DNA of 64,000 bases from VXNE01 sp963668365 (GTDB lineage: Bacteria; Pseudomonadota; Gammaproteobacteria; Pseudomonadales; Azotimanducaceae), in assembly GCA_963668365.1 (NCBI GenBank), contig OY764266.1, forward strand, positions 4,526,001-4,590,000. Direction: 5' to 3'. The position numbers and the translations under genes are program-made. This document shows positions 42,669 to 51,399 of the stretch, piece by piece (the first letter of the stretch is position 1; each line of letters begins with the position of its first letter). The notes under the pieces are model-generated. The model searched no databases. It saw only the letters and a list, made by a program, of their open reading frames with translations, and was not told the DNA's origin.

Positions 42669-42921
42669 TTGTCCAGCCAAGAAGAGGAACATCGACATAA
42701 GGCACCTGTAGCGTCTCACGTCGGTGATCAGCGAAGCGAAGATTGCGCCAGTAGAACGGGCGCGTTTGTCAAGACCGCAAGCTCTCGATTAGGTCGTTTG
42801 TCCCAAGTTGGTCATTTTCCAACTTCTCTGCAGGCGTGGCAAAGCTGCGGCAAACTGGGTTCGACACTTCAACTGAAGAACGAAATGATGACGAACAGCA
42901 AGGTCACAGTCGAGACGTTCG
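42669..42921. other. Spacer between aceE and the insertion-sequence island
   Basis: No convincing gene. A short dyad is visible (AAGTTGGTCATTTTCCAACTT near 42807, GTTGG/CCAAC arms with AAG/CTT) that could serve as a terminator for aceE. The last eight bases, GACGTTCG (42914–42921), are the target copy at the left edge of the island. Confidence 0.45.
42914..42921 (+). repeat. Target-site copy GACGTTCG, left edge of the island
   Basis: This octamer recurs at 44791–44798 (right edge of the ISKra4-type element). As GACGTTC it recurs at 46747–46753 between the two IS1182-like copies, and as ACGTTCG at 48693–48699 after the last copy. It is the duplicated insertion target shared by all three elements. 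Confidence 0.75.
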
Positions 42922-42952
42922 GGGGTGTACGTCTCGATTGTGAGATGAAGGG

Positions 42953-44334
42953 TCAATTTGCGGCGGCGCGGCGCTGCCAGAAGTCGTCGAAGCGGTCGCT
43001 GACGATGCAGGAACGCAGGGCGAGGATGGCGTCGGCGCCGGCCACGGTCCAGCGCATGCCGCCGCGCTTGAGGCGGCAGGCGACGACGTTCCTGCAGGCG
43101 CCCTCGACGACGCCGCTGCCGATGCACAGTCCCAGGGCGCGGAACCGGGGATAGTCCATGCGGCGGCGGTTGCCGGCGAAGTAGGCGCGCCCCTTGCGGG
43201 CCTCCTCGCAGCGGCCGGCGTGGGCGCCGACGGCCCGGAGCAGGTCGTCGAAGTCGCCGGCGAGGAGCTCGCCGCGGCGCTGCTCCGCCCAGACGCGGGC
43301 GAGATCGTTGTCGTCTCCGTAGACGGCCCGGCCGATGTCGAACAGGTGTTCGGCGGCGTGGAACACGTCGACGATCTCGACGGCGCCGGGGAAGTGCTCC
43401 GCGGCGATGTTCCAGATCCAGGCCGCGCCGTCGCCGATCACCACGCGGCGTTCGGCGGCGCCGAAGCCGCGCCGCGCGGCCTCGCGCACGACGCGCTGCG
43501 CGAAGGGCGCGGGAACGGCGTCGGTGTCGCGCGTGGCGGCGGACTCGATGGCGGCGGAGCAGGTGACCGAGCCGGGGTCGCGCGCCGGGGCGCCGTCGGC
43601 GCCGGTCCGCTCGGCGGACCACACCACCGCGAGCTTCGCCTCGCGCGTCCTCGCGGAACCGTCCGGCTGCTTGCCGGCCCGCCCTTCGGTCTCGGCCCCG
43701 CGCACCGGCACGCCGGTGCCGTCGAGACCGAGATACAGCGTGGGCGCGGTGGCGGGCCCGGCCGCGGCCCGTTCCCGTTCGTCCGCCGCGATTTCGCGGC
43801 CGAGCGCCTCGGCGCGGCGCTCCACCGTCTTGGCGTCGACGTTCAGGCCCGCCAGCTCGTGCAGCAGGGAACCGGCCGCGGCGAAGCTCACCTCGCCCGC
43901 CGCGCAGCCGACCATGCGCAGCACCGCCGGCGACAGACCGCCTTTGCCGAAGCCGAGTTCCCGGTCGCGCGGCGCGAAGCCGCGGCCGCAGCCGTCGCAG
44001 TGGTACCACGCGCGCGAGAGCTCCATCTCCCCGAGCGCCGTGACGAAGGTCTTCGCGCGCCGCCCGGCGTAGCGCGCCAGGCCGTCGCCGCGGTGGTCGC
44101 TTCGGTCCCGCCGAGGGCACGCCAGCCGCGGCCCGCGCTCGTCCGAGCGGTCGGCGTTCAGCCGCGCCGCCAGCGCCCGGCCCATCGCCTCCAGGGCGAC
44201 CCGGCGGCAGGCGCGTTCCAGCCGCTCGAAGCCGATCCCGTCCAGCACCCCGTCCCCGAGCAGCCGCCCCGCCTCGGCGTCCAGCGCCGTCGCTAGCCGC
44301 GCCTCGAACGCGGAGCCCGGCGCCCCCTTTTTCC
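42953..44334 (-). CDS. ISKra4-family DDE transposase (expressed by -1 frameshift)
   Basis: The coding part runs from about 44334, where the frame of the upstream DUF6788 gene shifts, to the stop at 42953. The open frame continues further 5' but there translates to arginine/glycine-rich nonsense. Recognisable parts are GFERLERACRRVALEAMGRA, a zinc-finger-like WYHCDGCGRGFAPRD, and the DDE residues in YLGLDGTGVPV, VVIGDGAAWIWNIA and GSGVVEGACRNVV. The C-terminus KRGGMRWTVAGADAILALR is typical. It would be made as a fusion with the DUF6788 domain. All catalytic residues remain, so it may be active. Confidence 0.85.
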
Positions 44335-44688
44335 CGGTGCCCCGGGCGCGTCCCCTTCCAGCCGCGCCTGGCACAGCTCGTCGCCGACGGCGATCAACTC
44401 CCGCGTCAACTCCCGGAACCGCCGGCACTCGTCGAGATGCTCCCGCGTCCGCTGCACGGCCTCGTCCGGTATCGTCCAGTTGCGCGTCCTTCCCGCGACG
44501 CGCGACACCAGCACCCACTTCGGCCCGTGCCCCGGATCGCCCTCGCGCGCGCAGCGGCAGGTCGGCTTGCCGCACCGGCGGTGGCGCGCCTGCAACGTGC
44601 CCGGCCGCAGGTCGCCCACCCCGGCCAACTCCCCCAGCAACGCATCCCGTTGCCCGATGAGAACGTCGATGTCGCGTGGCGCCGCCAT
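44293..44688 (-). CDS. DUF6788 family protein of the ISKra4 element
   Basis: The ATG at 44688 has a strong AAGGAGG four bases upstream. The 131-residue product reads LIGQRDALLGELAGVGDLRP, then RHRRCGKPTCRCAREGDPGH and GPKWVLVSRVAGRT, the cysteine-containing signature of DUF6788 proteins that accompany ISKra4-like transposases. It probably forms the DNA-binding N-terminal part of the transposase when the ribosome slips at 44328–44332. Without slippage it ends in an arginine-rich tail. Confidence 0.82.
   Translation of the reverse strand: MAAPRDIDVLIGQRDALLGELAGVGDLRPGTLQARHRRCGKPTCRCAREGDPGHGPKWVLVSRVAGRTRNWTIPDEAVQRTREHLDECRRFRELTRELIAVGDELCQARLEGDAPGAPGKRGRRAPRSRRG
44328..44332 (-). other. 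Probable -1 ribosomal frameshift site in the ISKra4 element
   Basis: On the coding strand the sequence is GGGAAAAAGGGGG. Read in the DUF6788 frame as GGA-AAA-AGG, a one-base slip back on the lysine codon gives AAA-AAG-GGG. That continues in the transposase frame (GKKGAPGSAFEAR). The two frames meet exactly here. Confidence 0.65.
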
Positions 44689-44797
44689 GGAACCTCCTTG
44701 TCTGGCAAATAGACATATTGCCAGAAGTATCCGCCCAACCCCGCCACAACTCAACCTTCCCTCACTTCAACACATTTTTGACGTACACCCGACGTTC

Positions 44798-46746
44798 GAG
44801 GGACTTGCGCTGTTCTGAGAGCGGGCACCCATAAGGGATTGCGAGGGCCGCGTTTTTTCTTCACCCCCGGAATGCGGGGTTTTCGGGCGTTTTCCGGGCC
44901 GGTCGGCGGTTGTCGGCCGATTTTCACCCCAAGCGCGTGCGGTGCCGTCTCGGGTGCGCGTCGGACCTGGGAAAAGGGGTCGCCATGGGGCAGGATGTTC
45001 TTTCGAAGTAACGACCGCCGCTCCACGGAGGGAGACGACCATGGCGACCCGGCAGAGTGTGCTTTTTTCCTGGGACGATGTCGAGCGGCTGCCGGAGCTG
45101 AAGCGGCTGGGGTTCGTGCTGGACAACCTGCCGGACGGGGATCTGGTGGCGGCGCTGGAGGCGCGCCGCGGGCGGGGGCGCGACGAGTACCCGGTGTCGG
45201 CGATGTGGCGTGCGCTGGTGGCGGGGATGGTGTTCGGGCACGAGTCGTCGGCGTCGCTGCTGCGCGAGCTGGGGCGCAACCCGGCGCTGCTTTCGCTGTG
45301 CGGCTTCGACCCGCTGGGCCGGCAGTCGGCGCCGAAGCGGACGCTGGCGCGTCGCGCGGACGGCGCGGCGGAGGGCGTCTGCGAGGCGAGCCCGCGGCGG
45401 GACGGGGTGCCGACGGCGTGGGCGTTCTCGCGGTTCCTGTCGAGCGTGGCGGAGCTGGAGGAGAGGAGCGGCGCGGTGTCGGGCATGGTGGACGCGCTGC
45501 GCCGCCGTCTGATGGCGGAGCTGCCGGGCTGCGGGCGGCACCTGGGCTACGACGGCAAGGCGGTGCCGAGCAAGTCGACGGGGCGGACGAGCGCGCGCAC
45601 GGGGAAGACGTCGGATCCGGACGCGGACTGGGGGCGCCACGAGACCCGCGGCGTGGACGGTCGCAGCGGCAAGGCGTGGACGAGGGTGAAGAGCTGGTTC
45701 GGCTACGGCCTGCACCTGATCGCGGACGTGGAGCACGAGCTGCCGGTGTGGTTCGAGGTGGAGCGGGCTTCGCGCTCGGAGGCGAAGGTGCTGGACGCCG
45801 GCGTCGACGAGCTGTTCGGCGCGGAGCCGGAACTGGCGGCGGACTGCGAGGACTTCTGCGCGGACCGGGGCCTGGACGCGGGGCCGCTGAAGGGGAAGCT
45901 GTGGGACGCCCACGGGGTGCGGCCGCTGATCGACGTGCGGGAGATGTGGCGGGAGGAGAAGGAGATGCCGGACCGCGACCCGGCGAAGCCGATCCTGCGC
46001 CCGCTGTCGGCCCGCGGGGACGGCAACGTGCTGCACAGCGAGAAGGGCGAGGTGTTCTGCCGCTGCCCGGCGACGGGCGAGGAGCGGCCGATGGCGTTCC
46101 AGGGCTTCGAGGCGGACCGGGGCGCGCTGAAGTACCGCTGCCCGGCGGCGGCGTGCGGGCTGGAGTGCGCGGGGCGCGAGGCGTGCCTGCGCGACGCCGG
46201 CTCGAGGGCGGGAGACCACGGGCGGGTGGTGCGCGTCGACCTGGCGACCGCCGACCGGCGGATGTTCACGCCGACGCCGTGGGGCAGCCCGTCGTGGAGG
46301 CGGGGCTACAACCGCCGCGGCGCGCTGGAGCGGATCAACGCGCGGCTGGACAACAGCTTCGGGTTCGAGCGCCACTTCGTGCGCGGGCGGGCGAAGATGA
46401 AGGCGCGGCTGGGTCTGGCGCTGGCGGTGATGATGGCGCTGGCGCTCGGCTCGGTGGCGGCGGGCCGGCCGGAGCGGATGCGCTCGCTGGTGGATCCGGG
46501 GCTGCCGCTGGCGGCGTAGCGCCGCCGCTCCCTCCGAACCGGATCGACGCGCCCGTCGAGGATCGCCCGCGCGCGCGGCCCCCGCAAATGCGAACTGTTC
46601 TCATTTGGAGGGCCGAAATCCGTCCCGGAGGGTCGCCCGGAGTCCGCTGGCCGCGCAGATCCGGCACCCCGCGGCCGCGATCCGCCGTCGCACGCGGTCG
46701 CCCGAACACGAATGCTCGCCGGAAAACCCCACAGCGCAAGTCCCTC
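44798..46746 (+). mobile_element. IS1182-like insertion sequence, copy 1
   Basis: The 1.95-kb element has ends GAGGGACTTGCGCTGT and ACAGCGCAAGTCCCTC, perfect 16-bp inverted repeats, with GACGTTC on both sides. It contains one transposase gene. Copy 2 follows head-to-tail after only 7 bp. The 5' non-coding part and gene are nearly identical to copy 2, while the ~230-bp 3' tail is clearly more diverged. Confidence 0.85.
45041..46519 (+). CDS. IS1182/IS5-like DDE transposase, copy 1
   Basis: The ATG at 45041 follows GGAGGGAG by six bases, giving 492 residues. The N-terminal DUF772-like domain (RLGFVLDNLPDGDLVAALEA, MVFGHESSASLLRELGRNPA) precedes a DDE domain. The first Asp is in LGYDGKAVPSKS, and the conserved C-terminal ERINARLDNSFGFERHFVRG carries the catalytic Glu. 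A cysteine-rich insert (YRCPAAACGLECAGREAC) is typical of the IS1182-like branch. It differs from copy 2 in only a handful of residues, for example GDL versus AEI and AACGLE versus AAYGLE. Family assignment between IS1182 and related IS5 groups is by motif recall only. Confidence 0.82.
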   Translation: MATRQSVLFSWDDVERLPELKRLGFVLDNLPDGDLVAALEARRGRGRDEYPVSAMWRALVAGMVFGHESSASLLRELGRNPALLSLCGFDPLGRQSAPKRTLARRADGAAEGVCEASPRRDGVPTAWAFSRFLSSVAELEERSGAVSGMVDALRRRLMAELPGCGRHLGYDGKAVPSKSTGRTSARTGKTSDPDADWGRHETRGVDGRSGKAWTRVKSWFGYGLHLIADVEHELPVWFEVERASRSEAKVLDAGVDELFGAEPELAADCEDFCADRGLDAGPLKGKLWDAHGVRPLIDVREMWREEKEMPDRDPAKPILRPLSARGDGNVLHSEKGEVFCRCPATGEERPMAFQGFEADRGALKYRCPAAACGLECAGREACLRDAGSRAGDHGRVVRVDLATADRRMFTPTPWGSPSWRRGYNRRGALERINARLDNSFGFERHFVRGRAKMKARLGLALAVMMALALGSVAAGRPERMRSLVDPGLPLAA

Positions 46747-46753
46747 GACGTTC
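46747..46753 (+). repeat. GACGTTC spacer between the tandem IS1182-like copies
   Basis: Seven bases equal to the island's target sequence separate the abutting ends CCCTC and GAGGG. The junction is therefore a ~33-bp interrupted palindrome. Confidence 0.75.
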
Positions 46754-48692
46754 GAGGGACTTGCGCTGTTCTGAGAGCGGGCACCCATAAGGGATTGCGA
46801 GGGCCGCGTTTTTTCTTCACCCCCGGAATGCGGGGTTTTCGGGCGTTTTCCGGGCCGGTCGGCGGTTGTCGGCCGATTTTCACCCCAAGCGCGCGCGGCG
46901 CCGTCTCGGGTGCGCGTCGGACCTGGGAAAAGGGGTCGCCATGGGGCAGGATGTTCTTTCGAAGTAACGACCGCCGCTCCACGGAGGGAGACGACCATGG
47001 CGACCCGGCAGAGTGTGCTTTTTTCCTGGGACGATGTCGAACGGCTGCCCGAGCTGAGGCGGCTCGGCTTCGTGCTGGACAACCTGCCGGACGCGGAGAT
47101 CGTGGCGGCGCTGGAGGCGCGCCGCGGGCGGGGGCGCGACGAGTACCCGGTGGCGGCGATGTGGCGTGCGCTGGTGGCGGGGATGGTGTTCGGGCACGAG
47201 TCGTCGGCGTCGCTGCTGCGCGAGCTGGGGCGCAACCCGGCGCTGCTTTCGCTGTGCGGCTTCGACCCGCTGGGCCGGCAGTCGGCGCCGAAGCGGACGC
47301 TGGCGCGTCGCGCGGACGGCGCGGCGGAGGGCGTCTGCGAGGCGATCCCGCGGCGGGACGGGGTGCCGACGGCGTGGGCGTTCTCGCGGTTCCTGTCGAG
47401 CGTGGCGGAGCTGGAGGAGAGGAGCGGCGCGGTGTCGGGCATGGTGGACGCGCTGCGCCGCCGTCTGATGGCGGAGCTGCCGGGCTGCGGGCGGCACCTG
47501 GGCTACGACGGCAAGGCGGTGCCGAGCAAGTCGACGGGGCGGACGAGCGCGCGCACGGGGAAGACGTCGGATCCGGACGCGGACTGGGGGCGCCACGAGA
47601 CCCGCGGCGTGGACGGTCGCAGCGGCAAGGCGTGGACGAGGGTGAAGAGCTGGTTCGGCTACGGCCTGCACCTGATCGCGGACGTGGAGCACGAGCTGCC
47701 GGTGTGGTTCGAGGTGGAGCGGGCTTCGCGCTCGGAGGCGAAGGTGCTGGACGCCGGCGTCGACGAGCTGTTCGGCGCGGAGCCGGAACTGGCGGCGGAC
47801 TGCGAGGACTTCTGCGCGGACCGGGGCCTGGACGCGGGGCCGCTGAAGGGGAAGCTGTGGGACGCCCACGGGGTGCGGCCGCTGATCGACGTGCGGGAGA
47901 TGTGGCGGGAGGAGAAGGAGATGCCGGACCGCGACCCGGCGAAGCCGATCCTGCGCCCGCTGTCGGCCCGCGGGGACGGCAACGTGCTGCACAGCGAGAA
48001 GGGCGAGGTGTTCTGCCGCTGCCCGGCGACGGGCGAGGAGCGGCCGATGGCGTACCAGGGCTTCGAGGCGGACCGGGGCGCGCTGAAGTACCGCTGCCCG
48101 GCGGCGGCGTACGGGCTGGAGTGCGCGGGGCGCGAGGCGTGCCTGCGCGACGCCGGCTCGAGGGCGGGAGACCACGGGCGCGTGGTGCGCGTCGACCTGG
48201 CGACCGCCGACCGGCGGATGTTCACGCCGACGCCGTGGGGCAGCCCGTCGTGGAGGCGGGGCTACAACCGCCGCGGCGCGCTGGAGCGGATCAACGCGCG
48301 GCTGGACAACAGCTTCGGGTTCGAGCGCCACTTCGTGCGCGGGCGGGCGAAGATGAAGGCGCGGCTGGGTCTGGCGCTGGCGGTGATGATGGCGCTGGCG
48401 CTCGGCTCGGTGGCGGCGGGCCGGCCGGAGCGGATGCGCTCGCTGGTGGATCCGGGGCTGCCGCTGGCGGCGTAGCGCCGCCGCACCCTCCGAACCGGAT
48501 CGACGCGCCCGTCGAGGATCGCCCGCGCGCGCGGCCCCCGCAAATGCGAGCCATTCTCATTTGGAAGGCTGAAACCCGTCCCGCTGGCCGCCCGCCGCGT
48601 GCATCCGGCACCCCGGCGACCGATCGCCCGCCGTCGCATGCGGTCGCCGCGACACGAACGCTCGCCGGAAAACCCCACAGCGCAAGTCCCTC
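46754..48692 (+). mobile_element. IS1182-like insertion sequence, copy 2
   Basis: Second head-to-tail copy, with the same GAGGGACTTGCGCTGT start and ACAGCGCAAGTCCCTC end. It is followed by ACGTTCGG of the host sequence. Both copies keep intact transposase frames and inverted repeats, so either could still move. Confidence 0.85.
46997..48475 (+). CDS. IS1182/IS5-like DDE transposase, copy 2
   Basis: The ATG at 46997 and its GGAGGGAG ribosome-binding site repeat those of copy 1; the product is again 492 residues. Substitutions relative to copy 1 cluster in the first 60 residues (ELRRLGF, DAEIVAAL, PVAAMW). There are scattered changes later (EAIPRR, MAYQGF, AAYGLE), which suggests either two related source elements or partial gene conversion between the tandem copies. 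DDE residues are conserved. Confidence 0.82.
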   Translation: MATRQSVLFSWDDVERLPELRRLGFVLDNLPDAEIVAALEARRGRGRDEYPVAAMWRALVAGMVFGHESSASLLRELGRNPALLSLCGFDPLGRQSAPKRTLARRADGAAEGVCEAIPRRDGVPTAWAFSRFLSSVAELEERSGAVSGMVDALRRRLMAELPGCGRHLGYDGKAVPSKSTGRTSARTGKTSDPDADWGRHETRGVDGRSGKAWTRVKSWFGYGLHLIADVEHELPVWFEVERASRSEAKVLDAGVDELFGAEPELAADCEDFCADRGLDAGPLKGKLWDAHGVRPLIDVREMWREEKEMPDRDPAKPILRPLSARGDGNVLHSEKGEVFCRCPATGEERPMAYQGFEADRGALKYRCPAAAYGLECAGREACLRDAGSRAGDHGRVVRVDLATADRRMFTPTPWGSPSWRRGYNRRGALERINARLDNSFGFERHFVRGRAKMKARLGLALAVMMALALGSVAAGRPERMRSLVDPGLPLAA

Positions 48693-48755
48693 ACGTTCGG
48701 ACCTTGATTGCAATCCGCCATCAAGGCAAATACGCTGTTTCTCTAGGTTCGCCAA

Positions 48756-49025
48756 TTGGAAGCCGCTGTGCGCAACACCCTATCCGATAGCGAGGTTCGC
48801 GAGAAATTCGCGGAGATCGCCGGGCACGTTCGGTTGGCGGGCGCCCGCTTCGCGATCGAGAAAGACGGTGAGACCGTTGCGGGACTGGTGCCACCCTCCG
48901 ATCTGGATGTGCTGGAAGCACTGGAGGATCGGCTCGACCTGCTCGATGCACTCGACGCCTTGACAGACTATCGAATGAACGGCGGGGTGGACCTCAAGGA
49001 CTTGAAGGCCGACCTCGACCTTTGA
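48756..49025 (+). CDS. Phd/YefM-like antitoxin
   Basis: A TTG start at 48756 gives 89 residues; a GTG at 48768 (after GGAAG) is an alternative. The sequence resembles Phd/YefM antitoxins: SDSEVREKFAEIAGHVRLAG, then RFAIEKDGETVAGLVPPSDL, and an acidic C-terminus that would bind the toxin. It overlaps the toxin gene by 4 bp (TTGA). It lies 63 bp after the right edge of the insertion island, so its promoter may have been affected. Antitoxins of this type repress their own operon. Confidence 0.75.
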   Translation: MEAAVRNTLSDSEVREKFAEIAGHVRLAGARFAIEKDGETVAGLVPPSDLDVLEALEDRLDLLDALDALTDYRMNGGVDLKDLKADLDL

Positions 49026-49303
49026 CGTACAGGGTCATTCTAACCAGAGCGGCGGAAAGAGATTTTCGGAGCATCCGGAATCGAACTATTCGTCTACGCC
49101 TTTCCCAGTCGATTGAGGCATTGGCAAACGACCGCTACCCCCGTGGCGCCGCGAAACTGCGAGGCGTTGATGAAATCTGGCGCATACGGATCGGAGAATG
49201 GCGCGTCTGCTATGCCGTTCAAGCAAACGCGCTCGTTGTCCTAGTCCTGACAATTGCCCAACGTGGCGATGTCTATCGACGGCTTCGGCGACGGTTGGAA
49301 TGA
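49022..49303 (+). CDS. RelE/ParE-family toxin
   Basis: A TTG start overlapping the antitoxin stop gives 93 residues. The fold signature ILTRAAERDFRSIRNRTIRL ... YPRGAAKLRGVDEIWRIRIG EWR-VCY and the end LTIAQRGDVYRRL match RelE-type mRNA interferases, which cut ribosome-bound mRNA. The conserved basic residues (RIRIGEWRVCY) are present. With the preceding gene it forms a complete type II toxin–antitoxin pair. Confidence 0.8.
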   Translation: MTYRVILTRAAERDFRSIRNRTIRLRLSQSIEALANDRYPRGAAKLRGVDEIWRIRIGEWRVCYAVQANALVVLVLTIAQRGDVYRRLRRRLE

Positions 49304-49381
49304 AGCCTAGGGAAAGCAAGATCTCCCAAGCCAACACCCGACCTTTCCCCACCTCGCAGATCTTGTCTCAGCCTATCTGAT

Positions 49382-50263
49382 TCAACGCCGGGGACGCACG
49401 CGCGGCGGTCGGGGTTTCGCTCCGGTCATGTCCATCAGGCGCTCGCGCAGCGGCAGCAGGTCTTCGAACGTCGCATCCGGTCCGAGGTCCACCGGTTCGT
49501 TGACGACGATCTCCGACCTGGAGTAGGTGCCGCCCGTCGCATGGATGACAGCGCCGTTCGGCGCATCCTCGCTGGCCATGAACAGGACCGCCGGACTCAC
49601 CAGCTTCGGATGCCGGTCCGGTGGGGGTGCCTCGACGTTCTCGTCGCGGCCGGGCACCGTGTTCGTCATCCTGGTTGCGGCGCCGGGCGCCAGCGTGTTT
49701 ACGCGGACGTTGTGGTTGGCCCCCTCCTTCGCCAGGACGTTCATCAGTCCGAGCATGCCCATCTTCGCTGCGCCGTAGTTCGATTGTCCGAAGTTGCCGA
49801 ATATACCGGAACCTGAACTGGTGAAGACGATGCGCCCGTAGTTCTGGGCGTACATCAGCGGCCACGCCGCGTGCGTCACGTAGGCGGTGCCATTCAGGTG
49901 GACGTTCATGACGATGTCCCACTCGTCGAGGGTCATGTTCCTGAATGTCCTGTCGCGCAGGATCCCAGCGTTGTTGACCAGGATATCGATTCTGCCGAAC
50001 GCGTCCACGGCGGTCTGCACGATGGACCTGGCGCCTTCCCGATCGGAAACGGACGCCTTGTTTGCGACCGCGGTTCCCCCGGCGGCCTCGATCTCGGCAA
50101 CGACCGCGTCTGCGGCATCGCCCTCTCCCGTGCCGTCGACGCTGCCGCCCAGATCGTTCACTACGACTTTCGCCCCGCGCTTGGCGAATTCCAGTGCGTG
50201 ACACCTTCCTATGCCTCCACCCGACCCGGTGACGACGGCGACTTTTCCTTCGAATTCACTCAT
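49382..50263 (-). CDS. SDR-family 3-hydroxyacyl-CoA dehydrogenase-like protein
   Basis: The 293-residue protein has the classical SDR cofactor loop VVTGSGGGIGRCHALEFAKR, the NNAG motif in ILVNNAGILRD and the catalytic Ser–Tyr–Lys set in FTSSGSGIFGNFGQSNYGAAK. The NDLGGSVDGTG loop and long C-terminus resemble the 3-hydroxyacyl-CoA dehydrogenase module of peroxisomal multifunctional enzyme type 2, so it is probably a beta-oxidation enzyme using NAD. It lies downstream of a PhyH gene on the same strand (116-bp gap). Confidence 0.85.
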   Translation of the reverse strand: MSEFEGKVAVVTGSGGGIGRCHALEFAKRGAKVVVNDLGGSVDGTGEGDAADAVVAEIEAAGGTAVANKASVSDREGARSIVQTAVDAFGRIDILVNNAGILRDRTFRNMTLDEWDIVMNVHLNGTAYVTHAAWPLMYAQNYGRIVFTSSGSGIFGNFGQSNYGAAKMGMLGLMNVLAKEGANHNVRVNTLAPGAATRMTNTVPGRDENVEAPPPDRHPKLVSPAVLFMASEDAPNGAVIHATGGTYSRSEIVVNEPVDLGPDATFEDLLPLRERLMDMTGAKPRPPRVRPRR

Positions 50264-50379
50264 TTCCTTTCTCGATCAACCTGTTCGATTGCAGTCGTAA
50301 CGACAGTCTCTCCCCTTGCGGGATGCCGTTTCGTTATACCACCGAATCCGTCCGCGCGGACAACGCCAGCCGTTTCGGC

Positions 50380-51189
50380 TCAACCCATGATTGCCCGGCT
50401 CGTGCGGACGACCGAATCCCGGTGGCGCGCCATCTCGCGCTCTCCCATGTCGTGTTCCGGTGTCTGCATCAGGTCGAAGTGGCCGTACGCGTCCTCGCCC
50501 GCGACAAGCGTCGCCGTGTCCCGGGGAATCTTGACCTGACGCACGTGAGTTGCGCAGTAGCGCAATACGAGGCCGATGCGCCGATCGTCGGTCATGTTCG
50601 GCGTCGAACCGTGCACCGTGCACACATGATGCAGGGACATTTCGCCCGCAGCCAAAGGTGCGGGCATGGCCGACGACTCATCGATTGCATTCTCGACCAT
50701 CTGTCCGCGCGTCAGGAGATTGTCGTCTTCCCACGTGTTGGCGTGGCGAAGGATCGGCCCCTTGTGGCTCCCCGGGATGAACTTCATCGGTCCGGTTGCC
50801 GGACCCGCATCCGACAGCGCCACCCAGGCGGTGACCACGTCATGCGGCTCAAGCCCCCAATAGGTCGCATCTTGATGCCAGGTGACGAACTTGCCGTCCC
50901 GCGCTTCCTTGATGAACCAGTTCAGTCCCCACAGCAGCACGTTCGGGCCGAGCAGGTCGGTCACCGGATTCACGATCCGGGCGTCGTGTGCCAGGTCCCA
51001 GGCCCAGCGAAACAGCAGGTGGAGGTCTGTCAGGGGAGGTGGGCGAGCACCGTCGCGCCGGATCGCCTCGAAGGCCTCAAGCGCCCGCCGACAGCGCAGC
51101 GCTTCCGCCTCGCTCAGCACGCGGCGGGCGCCGAGGTAGCCGAGTTTTTGAAACGATTCGACCTCGGTCCGACACAGGTGCGTTGACAT
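50380..51189 (-). CDS. Phytanoyl-CoA dioxygenase (PhyH) family protein
   Basis: The 269-residue protein is an Fe(II)/2-oxoglutarate oxygenase. The HxD metal motif is in FVTWHQDATYWGLEPHD, the distal His in HHVCTVHGSTPNMTDD, and the 2-oxoglutarate-binding Arg in RIGLVLRY. Length and layout are standard for bacterial PhyH proteins, which hydroxylate diverse lipids, amino acids or natural products; the substrate cannot be told. A frameshifted relative's N-terminus lies immediately upstream (51197–51360), and another intact homolog is at 53316–54485. Confidence 0.88.
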   Translation of the reverse strand: MSTHLCRTEVESFQKLGYLGARRVLSEAEALRCRRALEAFEAIRRDGARPPPLTDLHLLFRWAWDLAHDARIVNPVTDLLGPNVLLWGLNWFIKEARDGKFVTWHQDATYWGLEPHDVVTAWVALSDAGPATGPMKFIPGSHKGPILRHANTWEDDNLLTRGQMVENAIDESSAMPAPLAAGEMSLHHVCTVHGSTPNMTDDRRIGLVLRYCATHVRQVKIPRDTATLVAGEDAYGHFDLMQTPEHDMGEREMARHRDSVVRTSRAIMG

Positions 51190-51196
51190 CAGTCCG

Positions 51197-51360
51197 TCAG
51201 TGCCGGACGCGGCAATCGTAGGGTTGCCCGGCGATCAGTCGGTCATGTCTCGCGCGTACGTCAAGAATCACTTCCTCGGGCACCTCGGCTCGACATAACC
51301 GTCGGCGCGGTAGCGCTCGATGTCCGTTTCCGAAAGCACTGGTTTCCTGCGTCCCGACCT
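51197..51360 (-). pseudogene. PhyH N-terminal remnant with frameshift
   Basis: The minus strand reads LSETDIERYRADGYVEP; one frame over it continues EVPEEVILDVRARHDRLIAG QPYDCRVRH and a stop. Together these look like the first ~55 residues of a PhyH-type protein broken by a frameshift at GAGCCGAGGTGCCCG, with the rest deleted. It explains most of the 210-bp gap between the intact PhyH gene and arfB. Confidence 0.6.
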
Positions 51361-51399
51361 GTCTTGTCTACATGTGGCCCCACGGACTATTGTGCATGG

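Larger units (their letters stand above)
42922..44790 (-). mobile_element. ISKra4-family insertion sequence
   Basis: The ends carry imperfect inverted repeats starting GGGTGTACGTC (42923 inward, and the complement ending at 44790). Direct GACGTTCG copies lie on both sides. Inside are two overlapping minus-strand frames: a DUF6788-type small protein and a DDE transposase linked by a probable -1 frameshift. Element size and gene layout fit the ISKra4 family. G+C content is visibly higher than in the host DNA. Confidence 0.82.

Noticed and set aside
43220..44296. A 358-codon plus-strand frame inside the ISKra4 element
   Set aside because: Antisense of the transposase, with biased Gly/Ala/Arg composition and no motifs.
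44839..48963. A 1374-codon plus-strand frame spanning both IS1182-like copies
   Set aside because: It is out of frame with the transposases, almost pure Gly/Ala/Arg, and exists because very high G+C leaves few stop codons; its repeats mirror the tandem elements.
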